Source: Meandrina meandrites
Lineage: Eukaryota > Cnidaria > Anthozoa > Scleractinia > Meandrinidae
DNA: 64,000 bases
Direction: 5' to 3'
NCBI GenBank assembly: GCA_963693305.1
Contig: OY855906.1
Coordinates: forward strand, 24,647,789-24,711,788
Position numbers and translations under genes: made by a program. Under the pieces are notes generated by a model that saw only the letters and a list, made by a program, of their open reading frames with translations, was not told where the DNA came from and did not search any database. Of this stretch, positions 11,980 through 22,249 are shown in pieces; within the stretch, counting starts at the first letter, position 1, and every line of letters starts with the position of its first letter.

Positions 11980-12720
11980 GCATAACTCTCATGGCTAGTG
12001 TTCAGAGAAACTCCAAATGCCTAAGGAAGTGCTTATATTCAAATGGGGTGTTTCACACGCAACTACCAGTACCTAACTGCAGGCTCAAGAAGAGCGCGCA
12101 GCCTATTTTGCACGTCACATCTCGATTTTGGAGCAAAGTTGTTTTGCCAAAATCAATTGATAAATCCTTGTCAACCAATCAGAACAAGATGGCTGCCACT
12201 TTGGCCAGTGTACTCAATTTTCAAAGCCAACATTTCGCATCATTGGAGTATTAACATACACTTATAAGATTAAAAATGGAAAAAAAAACAGTTCTGAAGA
12301 ATACTCAATTCTCACTATGTCAAAAAAAGAGCAGCAAGTGATGAAAACTTCGAGACGTGATGCGAACCAATAGTGGAACCGAAGATGATGACATCATGTT
12401 CTTTTTACATGAATACTCAACAAATATCAGATTTTGGTTGGGCATTTGTTTCCACAATTTCTTCATGTGTAAACGCGACAAATTTGGGAATGTGACTCGA
12501 CATGTGCAAAAGTAATATCACTGGATTCCAAAGCGCAAGTGGTGGAGTACTCCCAGTGGATTTAGCCTTACTCAGTAAGTTTTTTTAGTGTTTACATACT
12601 TGTAACAACAATTTTGCCACAGAATAGTTGAAAATCTCTTGACCCAAAAGCATTGTAGCCTGTACTTCCTAACCATTGGTTATTTCTAGTATTTTATACC
12701 CTAACTACACTTAAAATAGG
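11980..12720. other. Unassigned stretch
   Basis: Contains only short frames without recognisable domains. The phrase CCAATCAGAACAAGATGGC near 12174 looks like promoter-proximal or repeat DNA. Confidence 0.35.
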
Positions 12721-12729
12721 ATAAAGAGG

Positions 12730-13020
12730 GTAAGGGAAGAGGCAAATCTGGAAAAAAAAAACGAGAAGGCAGACAAAACATAGGCTTCCAGCCTGACCAA
12801 GGTGAGGTGGAAGGAAGCGAAGTCAGTGAAGATGATGGATTTTGTGTCTTCAGCGTCTCAGTGGTGAGTCAAACACTTTACCTCTTATGATTGAAAATGA
12901 ACCTGTCAGTGTCATCATAGACTTAGGTGCTACATGCAGCTTAGCAACTTAGCAAGTGTTTGATAAAGTGTCCAAAGGGAAACTAGAGTTGTTGGAGACT
13001 GATAGAAAAGTTTACGCTTA
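12730..13020 (+). pseudogene. Gypsy gag-protease remnant
   Basis: Basic and Glu/Ser-rich residues are followed by LPLMIENEPVSVIID and LGATCSLAT, then a TAG and QVFDKVSKGKLELLE. This is the retropepsin active-site region of a Ty3/Gypsy polyprotein, where D-S/T-G-A-T/S is expected. Here the Ser/Thr is Leu, so the active site is lost. Sequence after about 13020 no longer fits and the copy is truncated. Confidence 0.6.
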
Positions 13021-13239
13021 TTAGAAGAGAAACTAAACTTGCTGCTGTTTCAAAACAAAGGAATGTTCTTACAGGCCTAATGGAAAGTGACAAAATTCTA
13101 CACTTAGTCAAATCAGAGCTAGATGCTAGATGTACTGAACATGTTATTCAGAAAATATCAAGAAACATACAACCACCATTATGCAAGTTGACTTTGAAGA
13201 GGATGGAGACAAGGTTAGGAGCTTAATCATTACCAAAGT

Positions 13240-13560
13240 ATGGAGAAGTCACTATTGGAATTTAGAAAACAAGTTATGGAATGGATCAGTGTGGCAGAGC
13301 ATCGCTTAGCAGAAGAATTAGACCTCCTCCCATATGCAAAGTCTGGCTCATACAAATCATCCCATGCCAGTACTAGTTTGAGGAAATCTACAGCCAGCTC
13401 CACGACATCTGCAGAGCAAAAGAGAAAGTTAGACTAGCAGAATTACAAGCTGAAAGAGAAATGCTGGAACACAAGCAAGCAATATGAGCTGCAGATGAAG
13501 CCTTGAAACCGGAAACTGAAATAGCAAAAGCCCAGGTTAGGAAAAGGGTATGCCAGTTTG
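13240..13560 (+). pseudogene. BEL/Pao N-terminal (gag-like) fragment
   Basis: The frame starts MEKSLLEFRKQVMEWI, continues through a Ser-rich stretch, and after a frameshift near 13434 reads LAELQAEREMLEHKQAI and EIAKAQ. This charged helical region following a Ser-rich linker is typical of the N-terminal part of cnidarian BEL/Pao polyproteins. A stop replaces one residue after HKQAI. Its partner C-terminal domain lies about 270 bases downstream, so the protease, reverse transcriptase and integrase in between have been deleted. Confidence 0.5.
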
Positions 13561-13832
13561 GAAGAAGATCATGGTGGCCTGGCAAATAAGGATGTTACTG
13601 TTCCCAGTGTGAAGCAAAGTCAACCCAAGTTAATGTCTTCAATGACTGTGGCTCTAGTCAGCCTTGTTGCCCCAGAGTTTCACACGGATACTATGGTCAG
13701 TAAGAATTCACCCCAGCTAACAGTAGTTTTACTAGTGGACCAGGGGAAATTAATATGAGCTGTCTGGAGTGCAGTGGAATTTTAACCTGCCTGCAATCCC
13801 GCAACATTGTTGAAGAGATATTGTTCTGGTGA

Positions 13833-13993
13833 TGACCGATAACCTTTCTCGTGGTCGCTGGCTGTTGGGGCGAGTAACCCGTGTTGTACATGGTGACGAT
13901 GGAAGAGTGCACTCTGCTGAAATCAAGATCAATGCTGGAGTTATTGTCCGCCCAGTGGCAAAACTGTGTTTGCTAGAAGAGGTGTCTAGCTGA
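13833..13993 (+). pseudogene. BEL/Pao C-terminal DUF5641 domain
   Basis: The frame reads MTDNLSRGRWLLGRVTRVV, then GDDGRVHSAEIKI, and ends PVAKLCLLEE before TGA 13991. The GRW-x2-GRV-x(n)-G-x-DG-x-VR/H pattern and the final KLCLLE are hallmarks of the DUF5641 domain that follows the integrase in BEL/Pao elements. It ends at the expected place for the polyprotein terminus. No long terminal repeat was found. Confidence 0.7.
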
Positions 13994-14659
13994 ACATTGA
14001 CCAAACATTATTATTCCCACATTTTTATGTCATGTGTCCTCATGTGATTTTTATGTTCTTTTGCTATTGTTGCTCGTCAGCATCGCTATTTTGTGTGGTC
14101 TTTGTCTTAGTTTGCAGTATTTATACTGAATGGGTTTTTCAGTTTGGTTTGAGCTCAGTTCTGTGCTGGTTAATAGCATTGATGCGGTGCAATTCTATTG
14201 TGTTTCAATTTGTGGTGCAGCTACGACACTAATTTTTTCAATAGAATCTGGATGTACATTCAGCAAAATTAAAGCAGGGTTGGACCGGGTTGAAGGAATT
14301 TTTGAACTAGCTATTCTTTGACATTTTTTCAAGACCACCTTGTCAAGCAGCGTTTCAGGAATTTGACTTTCTTGTTTTAAATTTCTAAAACAGATTTCTT
14401 TAGATGTCGGAGAGCTTGTCAGAAAGTTCTTTCTTTGTTTCCTGGTCTCTCGCTTCAACGTTAAGTTTCAGGGCATTCAATTAAGGGTTGCTATGGTTTT
14501 ACATTGTGAGTGAATGTTTCTTTCTTATCCACCCAGCGGTGTTTTCTTAATTTTTTGCACATTGAAGTAGTAGCATTTTTGCATACTTCAATGGTACGGG
14601 AACACAGTTGGTATCTATTTGTGCATCTTAATTAACCGGTGTTTTATCTATGGTGACCA

Positions 14660-15001
14660 GTGCTTTTTCTGTTAATTCCTTTTAAGGGTCAGGCTAATTT
14701 GAGTGTTCAAGCACTTGAGGAAAGTGAGACTGATTCCACTAGACTGGCTTTACAGGCTCTGCACAGGACTCTTGATAAGATGTGTTTCAATCCAGAGGAT
14801 GCCGAATTGGATCTAGAGTCCTTGGTAAAGGTGGCAAAGATTAACAATCACGCCAAAGCGCAAGAATACCAGTGTGTTCTGGATGAGGTGCAAAAACACG
14901 CCAAGTCTTTGCATCAGAAGAATCCTGAAACATGCCACCATTTCATTTTCCCCTGTTTTATGTTTACTTTAGTAGAAGAAGCAAGGGATGCTTCCTCCTA
15001 G
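14660..15001 (+). CDS. Unrecognised frame
   Basis: A 113-residue frame with an amphipathic, acidic composition (VQALEESETDSTRLALQAL; ELDLESLVKVAKINNHA). It looks like real coding sequence by composition, but I do not recognise a family. It lies immediately upstream of the Tc1/mariner insertion, so it may be an exon or repeat fragment of the DNA that element entered. Confidence 0.25.
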   Translation: MLFLLIPFKGQANLSVQALEESETDSTRLALQALHRTLDKMCFNPEDAELDLESLVKVAKINNHAKAQEYQCVLDEVQKHAKSLHQKNPETCHHFIFPCFMFTLVEEARDASS

Positions 15002-15090
15002 TTCCCCATGTACCTTTCATCCAATGCCGTGCATTTAAGTGTTGCACAGAAGGGTCTCCCATTGGGTAACCATGGATATGCAGCCACTTA

Positions 15091-15266
15091 CAGTGGATTT
15101 CAACTCACTTTGGTCGCGCGGGTTTGGAAACATCTTGGGAACTTGGGAACTGCATTCCTGAGTTCGCTGTTTCATTGTTATTGGAGCCAATCAAATTGCG
15201 AACTTTGAAATGAACACTCCGAGTTTGATTGCGAAGTTCGATTCGAAACTGCGAACTTCACTTCCA
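15091..15266 (+). repeat. Left terminal inverted repeat of the Tc1/mariner-type element
   Basis: About 176 bases, matched by the reverse complement of 18538-18713. It ends just before the chosen transposase start. Confidence 0.88.
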
Positions 15267-15314
15267 AGTTCAAAATTTATCTCGAACGAAAATTTATCTC
15301 GAATATTTTGTGAT

Positions 15315-16334
15315 ATGGCTCACAATCCTTTCGTACATCAAGGAAAGGCAATTCCAAATGAAGCAAGAGAAGATATCGTTGAAAGATGGCTAAATGGCAC
15401 AACACAAAGGCAAATAGGAAAAGATTTGAACATTTCAAAAAGCACCGTTCAAAACATCATCGACAATTTCTCTCAATGTGGACACAGTAACCACGAAATT
15501 GGCGAAAACAAGACACGGCTGGCAAGAACCGAAGACGTTGTAACATATATAGAGTTCTGTAAACAACAACCCAGCATTTCCGCCGAGGAAATTCAAAAGA
15601 AACTTGTCGATAACAACGTGTGTTTGAGAGAAAATTGTCCATCCAAATCTTCAATTACTCGAGCCGTGCGGGAAGATCTGGGATATTCCTACAAGCAACT
15701 AAATGTAACAGCGAGAGAGTCGTTAACTGAGAATGCAGAACAGCGCCTTTTGGAATATTTAACCGCGTGTAGCACAATTGATCCAACAAGCATGCATTTT
15801 TTTGATGAGTGCTCTGTGATCAAAACAACAGGCAACCGAAGGTATGGTCACTCACAAATTGGAGCACCAGCAGTGGAAATACAGCGTTACGCGTCAAACG
15901 CTTATTACACTGTGAATCTTCTCCATAGCATATTTGGAATCAGCCACGTTAATGTTTTAAATGGACCGTCAAATGGATTGGAGCTGTTGAATTTCTTTGC
16001 TGAGGCCGTAGAAGAAAAAGATGTTTTAGAAAATCCTGTGCTGAAACAAGGTGACACGGTGATAATGGATAATTGTGGTTTCCACCACGCGAGACATGTT
16101 GAGCCAGCTCTAAGAAATATGCTAGCTCGAAATGGATGTACCTTATTATTTCAGCCTCCGTATCATCCCGTGTACAATACATCTGAATATTGCTTCCATG
16201 CGTTAAAAGGGTGGCTTCGAAAAAACACTGACCTTACCGAAAATCACACCGTGGTTGCGATTTATGATGGCTTAAGTAGAATTACACCTGTTATGTCCAG
16301 AAATTTTTTCCGACATTGTGGATACACACTCTGA
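15315..16334 (+). CDS. DDE transposase, IS630/Tc1/mariner superfamily (DD38E spacing)
   Basis: I chose the ATG at 15315, just past the terminal repeat, giving 339 residues, the usual size. The upstream in-frame ATG at 15210 lies within the repeat. Residues about 15-60 form a paired-type helix-turn-helix (RQIGKDLNISKSTVQNII). The catalytic core shows MHFFDECS (Asp near residue 164), VIMDNCGFHH (Asp near 252) and YNTSEYCFHALK (Glu near 291). I count 38 residues between the second Asp and the Glu, unlike DD34E Tc1 or DD34D mariner. DD38E spacing has been reported for the animal Intruder family, but assignment to it is not tested here. The frame is fully open, so the enzyme could be functional. 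It would bind the terminal repeats and cut at TA sites. Confidence 0.9.
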   Translation: MAHNPFVHQGKAIPNEAREDIVERWLNGTTQRQIGKDLNISKSTVQNIIDNFSQCGHSNHEIGENKTRLARTEDVVTYIEFCKQQPSISAEEIQKKLVDNNVCLRENCPSKSSITRAVREDLGYSYKQLNVTARESLTENAEQRLLEYLTACSTIDPTSMHFFDECSVIKTTGNRRYGHSQIGAPAVEIQRYASNAYYTVNLLHSIFGISHVNVLNGPSNGLELLNFFAEAVEEKDVLENPVLKQGDTVIMDNCGFHHARHVEPALRNMLARNGCTLLFQPPYHPVYNTSEYCFHALKGWLRKNTDLTENHTVVAIYDGLSRITPVMSRNFFRHCGYTL

Positions 16335-16915
16335 AGTTACAGTCCTGAATAATTCGCTTATGTCGAGATTAATGAAGAGGCATTTGTTTCAGTAAAATAG
16401 CAGTGCATGCGGCTAGTGATTCAGTCTCGGGCTGTTCAGTTATTTCAGCAGATATTAAATGATGTACTGTAGATATCTATCAGGGAAGTTTGATTTTCAA
16501 AATAAAAGGAGCAAATTGTTGAAAGCTTTAATTTTACATTAACACAACTGTCCTTATTATAGTTTGACTACTTGTTTACATTCTATGCTTGAAAGGGAAA
16601 AAAAAATCAATTTTGTACCAGATTATTTTAGGAATATGAAACAAAGCTAAAGCACTCAAGGGTTGAAGTTGGGTGTTTCAATCGATACCAACTGGGTAAA
16701 ACTTGTCGGAAAAAACGTGAATTTTTTTAGCCTAAAAAACCTATTTGCGTGCGTGATAAGATCTTCACACTAGACAGGCTGGCGCGACAGAACTGACAAA
16801 CCCAACAATAATTAATTAGGAACTTGAACTTGTGTATAACGTGTAAACAAAGCAACTTCCTAAAACACAACAAAAAATACAGTGTCTGAGGTGAATTAAA
16901 ACTTATTCATTACAG
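16335..16915. other. Spacer between the convergent genes of the Tc1/mariner-type element
   Basis: Non-coding sequence between the transposase stop and the stop of the minus-strand gene. AATAAA at about 16500 on the plus strand could serve as a polyadenylation signal for the transposase. Confidence 0.45.
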
Positions 16916-18529
16916 CTATTCATTGGCATTTGAGTACGCAACATTTGCCAGTGTTTCCAAGTTTTCCCACGCGGGTTCTGCATTAGCAGATGGTAATGAA
17001 CTCTCTTTGCACATTTGTTGAACTTGATGTACATTTGTTTGCGAGCTTTGCACATTCATAGGAAGGAATGGTACTGAATAAGGCATGTAGTTATGAGGCA
17101 TGTGAACTCTGTTAAGAGAATTAGTAGGAACTGGCAACCCGCCATACAAATTACTCATAAGTTGCAAGCTATTATTAGCTAAAAACTGGGGCGGGAAATA
17201 AGCACTATGAAAGGTTTTCCGACTTGATTTTTCAAAGTCTTCTTCAGAACTGTTATCGCTGGAACTATGATGCCATTGGGATCCACGTTTCCTTCTCTTC
17301 ACTTTTGATTTCTTCTTTCTTTTTTTCGACCTTCGGTCGTCGGATGAGCTGGAGGAAGTCTCCTCAGAGGTAATCCTTTCTGCTTCGGGAGTTTCAGTGC
17401 TGTTTTTCACTGGCATGACAAATTCTTCTTTGCCAGTTGGAACATCTACATCTCCTCCAGCAGACTTGACTGGGGAAAATTGATCTGGACTCATGATTTT
17501 TGGGCAATCGTCTTCACGAATTTGCTTGGATCTCTTGCATTTTAAAATCAAATTTCTAATTTGTTCCCTGTCATTTGTCGTTACAGGCGGGATCTTTCCA
17601 TCAAGACACTCTCATAGCAGCCGCACATCTCTCATTAACTTAGCCTTGTTCACTTTGTATGATTCGTCAGCTTGGTACATTCGCGGCGTTACACTTTTGA
17701 TGAACTGATATTCACTGCTCGTTGAGAACTGTTCCATGTTCTTCAACTGACCTTAAAGTTGATCGACAGCATCTTTTCGCTTTTTTCGCTCTAATTTAAG
17801 CGAGGTCAAGTGGCTGAAATATTCGGGGTGTCTTTCTTTTATTCCGCAATACGTGTATTCTGTACATTTCTTTAAGGAGCACGGTTTCAGTGCAGAGTTG
17901 CGATGGCCTCGATGATGGCAGTGACCACAAATGCTTTTTCCTCCCCCGACAGGCGGCGGTTCTCGCACTAGAATGTTCATGGAATCGATCCTCATTTCGA
18001 CTTCCTTTAGTTCTCCTTTTTGTGTTTCTGTAGCGTCTTTTTTTGATCCTCCAAGGCCCGAAGAACGTTCTGATAATCGAGAAAGGTTGTATCAATACAT
18101 GATATTCTTTCGGGAAGGATAAACATTTGCACGTGGTTTGTCGGCAATGAGGTTGCTCGATTTTTTCTCTCAACTAAAAGATTTTAAAAAACCTACCTTT
18201 TTAGGTCCCGTGTTTTCAGATGTATCTCCCTTTTCTTCTCGCACCCGGGTAGCCGTGGGCTTTTGAAGGGGAGATTGCTCTCTCAACAAAGAAATTTGGT
18301 ACTGCAACAAAGCTTTCGCGCCAAGCGGCAACTGCTTGTTAAACATCAAGCTGAATTCTTCTTCTCCGATAAGTTTAATTTTGAGTCGGGTACAAAATTG
18401 GTTAGCTTTAAGAGTCTCGTATATACAAGCAAATGTTTCCAAGTCTAGCTGTTTTTGGAAAGTAGATAACCAACTTTTTAAGTCATCACCATCTCCATCG
18501 GCGTACGCCATTGCTTTCGCCATCCACAT
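16916..18529 (-). pseudogene. Accessory gene of the Tc1/mariner-type element: Cys/His zinc-cluster protein
   Basis: Exon 1 (18529-18197, 111 codons from MWMAKAMAYADGDGDDLKSW) ends at a GTAGGT donor. The acceptor TTATCAG gives exon 2 from 18069 in phase. Exon 2 begins with a coiled coil (VLRALEDQKKTLQKHKK), then a Cys/His cluster: ICGHCHHRGHRN, KPCSLKKC and YTYCGIKERHPEYF, spacing that suggests zinc binding. Next come a charged linker, an SR/KR-rich basic segment (SSSSSDDRRSKKRKKKSK; probable nuclear localisation) and a Pro/Asn/Met-rich C-terminus. Damage is light: one base lost in an A run after the coiled coil, one TAA after AVDQL and one TGA about 45 codons later. I do not recognise a named family. 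Its place between the repeats suggests an accessory factor. That role is inference. Confidence 0.7.
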
Positions 18530-18537
18530 TCGTAACC

Positions 18538-18713
18538 TGGAAGTGAAGTTCGCAATTTCGATTCGAACTTCGCAATCAAACTTGGAGTTTTCATTTCAAA
18601 GTTCGCAATTTGATTGGCTCCAATAACAATGAAACAGCGAACTCAGGAATGCAGTTCCCAAGTTCCCAAGATGTTTCCAAACCCGCGCGGCCAAAGTGAG
18701 TTGAAATCCACTG
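18538..18713 (-). repeat. Right terminal inverted repeat of the Tc1/mariner-type element
   Basis: Reverse complement of 15091-15266 with a few substitutions. It probably carries the promoter of the accessory gene, whose first Met is directly inside it. Confidence 0.88.
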
Positions 18714-18797
18714 TAATAGAGGAATGACAGCTCCCTGTTTGACTGCTTTTTCATTCAGGTTAAATTTCTGTAAAATTTCTTCCCGATATTGCAAAAT

Positions 18798-20051
18798 GTG
18801 ACCCTCCACGGGAAAACAGGGACAAAGGTGATAGCACGCTCACAACACGCAAACACAACACGCTTAGCGTGTCTAATGTCACGGATATGTGCATATTTAA
18901 TCAATATAACAATGCAGGACACACTAGCTTTGTTTCGGGATATTTAGCACGCTAAACCTTTTGTTTCGTTAAGTGTGCTCGGGGTCACGCTTAGCATGCA
19001 ACTTAACACGCTAAACACTCAAGAACACACTAGAATTTTGGTGGAAACCACACATTTACTACAGATTATTTTATCCCTAAATAACTATAATTATGAGAGA
19101 CTAACACGGACGAAGAAGCAACATCAAAAGTAAACGCTTTAGTTATTCGAGTTAAATGTACGATCTACTGATCTACCGAGCCGCTAGTGTTACAAATACT
19201 TGAAGATCAAATCAGCTATAAAATTGAGAGTAAAAATATTCCTTACTTACACTTCCATCGTAAGATAAATTCAGTTGCCATGATTCAAAAGCCCATTGAG
19301 TTTCGACTTCTTAGATGTTCTTAGCATTTTTCGCCCAATTCGCTAAAATCGCTGAAATTTAACGCAGCCACTAGCATGAATGACCAGGCGTTTCAAACAT
19401 ACAAGAGAAAAGCCGAGAAAACCTGGAACCGAATCTTCTTGCCTGTCGCTGGCAAAAAGAGAACGGAGCTAAAGACTAAACAAGAGAAGGGCAGTTCCCA
19501 GGAACCGAAGTCACAGCTTTTGCTAAACATACACAGTCCGATCGAAGCTTTCTTGGATGTATTCTTGAGAAATGAAATTCGCAGCAAAAAGGATTAAAGC
19601 AATTCAATACAAGTTATTACGACGACTTGGTTATTTCGTTTTCGCAAATGAAAGGATGGTATTTTTGTTTTCATGAATAAAGGAATGGTAGGTTGAAAAC
19701 ATACCCTAGACACTGTTTTCGTTTATTCTGTTGAATAACACAATCTTTCTTCAAAAAATAGGTTGGTGACATGCTTTGCGTGCGCGTTCACACGCTCAGT
19801 GTGTTGTGCTTTTTCGCACGCAACTTTTGTTTTGAAGCTTGACACGCTTTTATTGTTCGACGGCTCACGCTTCTTTCTTAGGCCTCCACGCTTTATTGTG
19901 TTTAGTGTGTTCTGTAAAAGAAAAGATTTACTAATGAGGCAAGTTTCAGAACAAGCTTTAAGCGTGCTAAAATCAAAATCTATTGTTTTAAGGTGGAAGC
20001 GTGTTGTGAGCGTGCTATCACCTTTGTCCCTGTTTTCCCGTGGAGGGTCAC
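18798..20051. mobile_element. Non-autonomous DNA transposon with identical 53-bp ends
   Basis: The first 53 bases, beginning GTGACCCTCCACGGGAAAAC, equal the reverse complement of the last 53. AAAT flanks both sides (18794-18797 and 20052-20055), a plausible 4-bp target duplication. Subterminal regions on both sides are studded with CACGCT/AGCGTG words, which may be transposase binding sites. One 73-residue frame (19376-19597, MNDQAFQTYKRKAEKTWNRI) has no recognised domain. Superfamily is undetermined. Identical ends suggest recent movement. Confidence 0.82.
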
Positions 20052-20055
20052 AAAT

Positions 20056-20297
20056 TGCCTTTTTGTGATCCAGACGTATTCATTGCTGGTCAACTTCACC
20101 ACTTTCCTGAGGTCTGGAAGCAGATCGCTGCCTTTAGCTCGTATGACAGAACCGATGAGGTTTTGGATTGGATAAAGCATAAAGTTTACCTCACAAATTT
20201 TTTTAAACCTTTCAAGGGGAATTTAAAAGGTGTTTCTTATGACTCAGATATGCCACCATCCACAGAGTTTGGAAACAATAAGTCCTGTGATGGATTT
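20056..20297 (+). pseudogene. Tyrosine-recombinase retroelement coding fragment, 5' part (split by insertion)
   Basis: The frame reads LPFCDPDVFIAGQL, then DEVLDWIKHKVYLTNFFKPF and FGNNKSCDGF. It resembles the region ahead of the reverse transcriptase in cnidarian DIRS/Ngaro-type elements. The frame resumes in phase at 25190 after the 4.9-kb insertion. Its own upstream part is cut by the 53-bp-end element at 18798-20051. Confidence 0.55.
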
Positions 20298-20396
20298 CAG
20301 CTCCATCACGCAGTAGACAACATGTACAAAACCATTAGGTTTATTTTGGAGGTTTCGGCCGAGCACCGGGACTATAACAATACGTTATACTACAAC
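20296..20396 (-). repeat. Split direct repeat B2
   Basis: About 100 bases shared with 20852-20953, containing GGTTTATTTTGGAGGTTTCG. In coding orientation this is the downstream outer repeat. Confidence 0.8.
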
Positions 20397-20618
20397 AATT
20401 ACATCCATATTATATAACATGTAACAGAGCTGAGCGACAGTATATAAAAGTTACTGTCAGACGGAGGCCAGAAAAAACCTGCCAGAAAAACCCCGGAGGG
20501 AAAAAACACGGCAGGAAATCTGGGTAGGAACCATGGCTCAAGCTCAAATAGCCCATCCTACGGAGCTACTAAATGTATGACTACCAAAAATGACATACTT
20601 AAAAGTAAATGATTAAAA

Positions 20619-20668
20619 TTAAAAAAAATAATAATAATAATAAAATAAATAAATAAATAAATAAATAA
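20619..20668. repeat. AAT/AAAT microsatellite
   Basis: An A run is followed by AAT units and then AAAT units, directly before the A2 repeat of the recombinase retroelement. Confidence 0.85.
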
Positions 20669-20850
20669 CGAACTGGGCTAACGAGGTGTCGGCCTAGAAT
20701 GATTTCCCACGTGATAATCATCTCTTATATAGCCCTCCCTCATGCACATGCTCACTTCGACTGGGCTAGCGCCAGTCCCCACTGCTCTAGTGCCGCAGAA
20801 ATATTCAATTTCCGGCTAATTCGTGTTCACGCAAACGCCAGAAATTCCAT
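20662..20850 (-). repeat. Split direct repeat A2
   Basis: 189 bases, apparently identical to 25000-25188, containing GAACTGGGCTAACGAGGTGT. Confidence 0.85.
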
Positions 20851-20851
20851 A

Positions 20852-20953
20852 TTTCAGCTCCACCACGCAGTAGACAACATGTACAAAACCATTAGGTTTA
20901 TTTTGGAGGTTTCGGCCGAGCACCGGGACTATAACAATACGTTATACTACAAC
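20852..20953 (-). repeat. Split direct repeat B1
   Basis: Same sequence as 20296-20396, lying directly against A2 and next to the recombinase stop codon. Confidence 0.8.
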
Positions 20954-20982
20954 CTATAGGGCTTGACAAAACGGGAAAAGAA

Positions 20983-21996
20983 CTAAAGTCCTAAAGACTT
21001 TGAAACTTGAAGACGTGAAGAAATGTCATCCTTGACATAACCATCCTTAGCTGCAACGCTTTTCCATCGGCCGTGCCTCTGGAAAACTCTGTCACTAACT
21101 CCACTATTAGCAGCACTAGAGGCTCCTCCCGAACGAAATGAGTGAGTCCCATAAACAGAGGGATCTGGAACAACATTCTGTAGACTTTTGGCTAACTGAT
21201 CCCTGAACGTTGTATAAGAAATAGGCTTATCCTTTTGGACCAACTTGTAAGACGACTTAGTTTCAACTAAAGGTCGGAAAATAAACTCACTAGAGAGGGG
21301 GTCGATATCTAATTTACTTAAGTAGGTTTTAAGCAAGGAAACGGGGCAGACCCTCCCCCCTGATTGGGCAATCACAGCCTCATCACCTTGTCTGAGCTGG
21401 TCGGTCTTGCTCTTTTCCACTTTGATAAGCATATACCCCTCGTGGAAATAAATATGATACATTCTAATATTAAGAACCTCCTCCGATCTGAAAAACCCTG
21501 CATAAGATAATGCATATAAGCACACATTTCTAAGCTGCAGAATGTTAGACAGATCAGCCCGACCCACCATATCATTAAGGACTTCTATTGTTATCGGTTC
21601 CTTCCTATTGGGTCTCGCGGCGCCTAAAATTCTCTTGGCAGCTTCCCGAACTCTAGAGACTAACTGATTATCCGTAGGAGAGACCATACCGGCCATCTCA
21701 TGGGCCCACTTAATAGCATAAAAAGCAGTATCAACGGAACTACACGACCTAGTGGATTCCAATACATGTTGTAAATAAAGCGCTACATGAATAGGACTTA
21801 TGGGGAGAAAAGAAGTCTTCTTCAAATTGCTGAAAGCAAAGTCCTTCCATTTCTTGAACGCCCGGTAGTACATGGTAGTAGTGTCATAGTAGTGGCTGGC
21901 GCCCTCGCCTGCAAAACGGACCTCTGAAGCCTTGAGGCAAGACCCTGTAAACCTTGGTCTTCAAGAGCTGCTGCCTCTTTCCAGATACCTTCATTA
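20983..21996 (-). CDS. Tyrosine recombinase of the Ngaro/PAT-like element
   Basis: The main frame (21873-20983, 296 residues) begins MYYRAFKKWKDF. The core-binding region is followed by the catalytic domain: an Arg in GFFRSEEVLNIR, THSFRSGGASSA as H-x2-R, QRHGRWKS with the H/W residue, and DGYVKDD with the nucleophilic Tyr. All catalytic residues of the phage-integrase family are present. The upstream part (WKEAAALEDQGLQGLASRLQ) is in another frame, joined at a one-base frameshift near 21890. The enzyme would recombine the extrachromosomal cDNA circle into the genome. Confidence 0.88.
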
Positions 21997-22249
21997 AAAA
22001 TATCTAGTCTTTAATAAATACAGAAACACTAGAAAACACTAGAAAAACAAAGGCCATAATCTGGCTCACAAATGTCTTCATATAGACAACAGATAGAAGT
22101 ATCACTCCAAAAAGAAACTTTTCAAATATGGGTTCCGAAGACCCTAACAGTTGTAGCATTGTGCACAACTGCCACCATCCACGGTGCAAAAGCCCAAAAA
22201 AGACTGCGTTCTAGGTCGCTTAAAATTAAGACGCAAAGCTACTACACTG

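Larger units (their letters stand above)
15091..18713. mobile_element. Complete Tc1/mariner-type transposon with two convergent genes
   Basis: The element starts CAGTGGATTTCAACTCACTT and the right end is its reverse complement. The terminal inverted repeats run about 176 bases with roughly half a dozen mismatches. A TA dinucleotide flanks both ends (15089-15090 and 18714-18715), which is the diagnostic target duplication of the IS630/Tc1/mariner superfamily. Inside are a plus-strand DDE transposase (15315-16334) and a minus-strand spliced gene (18529-16916) whose first codons lie just inside the right repeat. At 3.6 kb it is about twice the usual size of an animal Tc1/mariner element, because of the second gene and the long repeats. 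Confidence 0.92.

Noticed and set aside
13750..14004. Minus-strand frame of 84 residues
   Set aside because: Antisense shadow of the BEL/Pao DUF5641 region.
15210..15314. N-terminal extension of the Tc1/mariner-type transposase from the upstream ATG
   Set aside because: This ATG and about 19 codons lie in the terminal inverted repeat and encode no domain. The ATG at 15315 gives the family's usual length.
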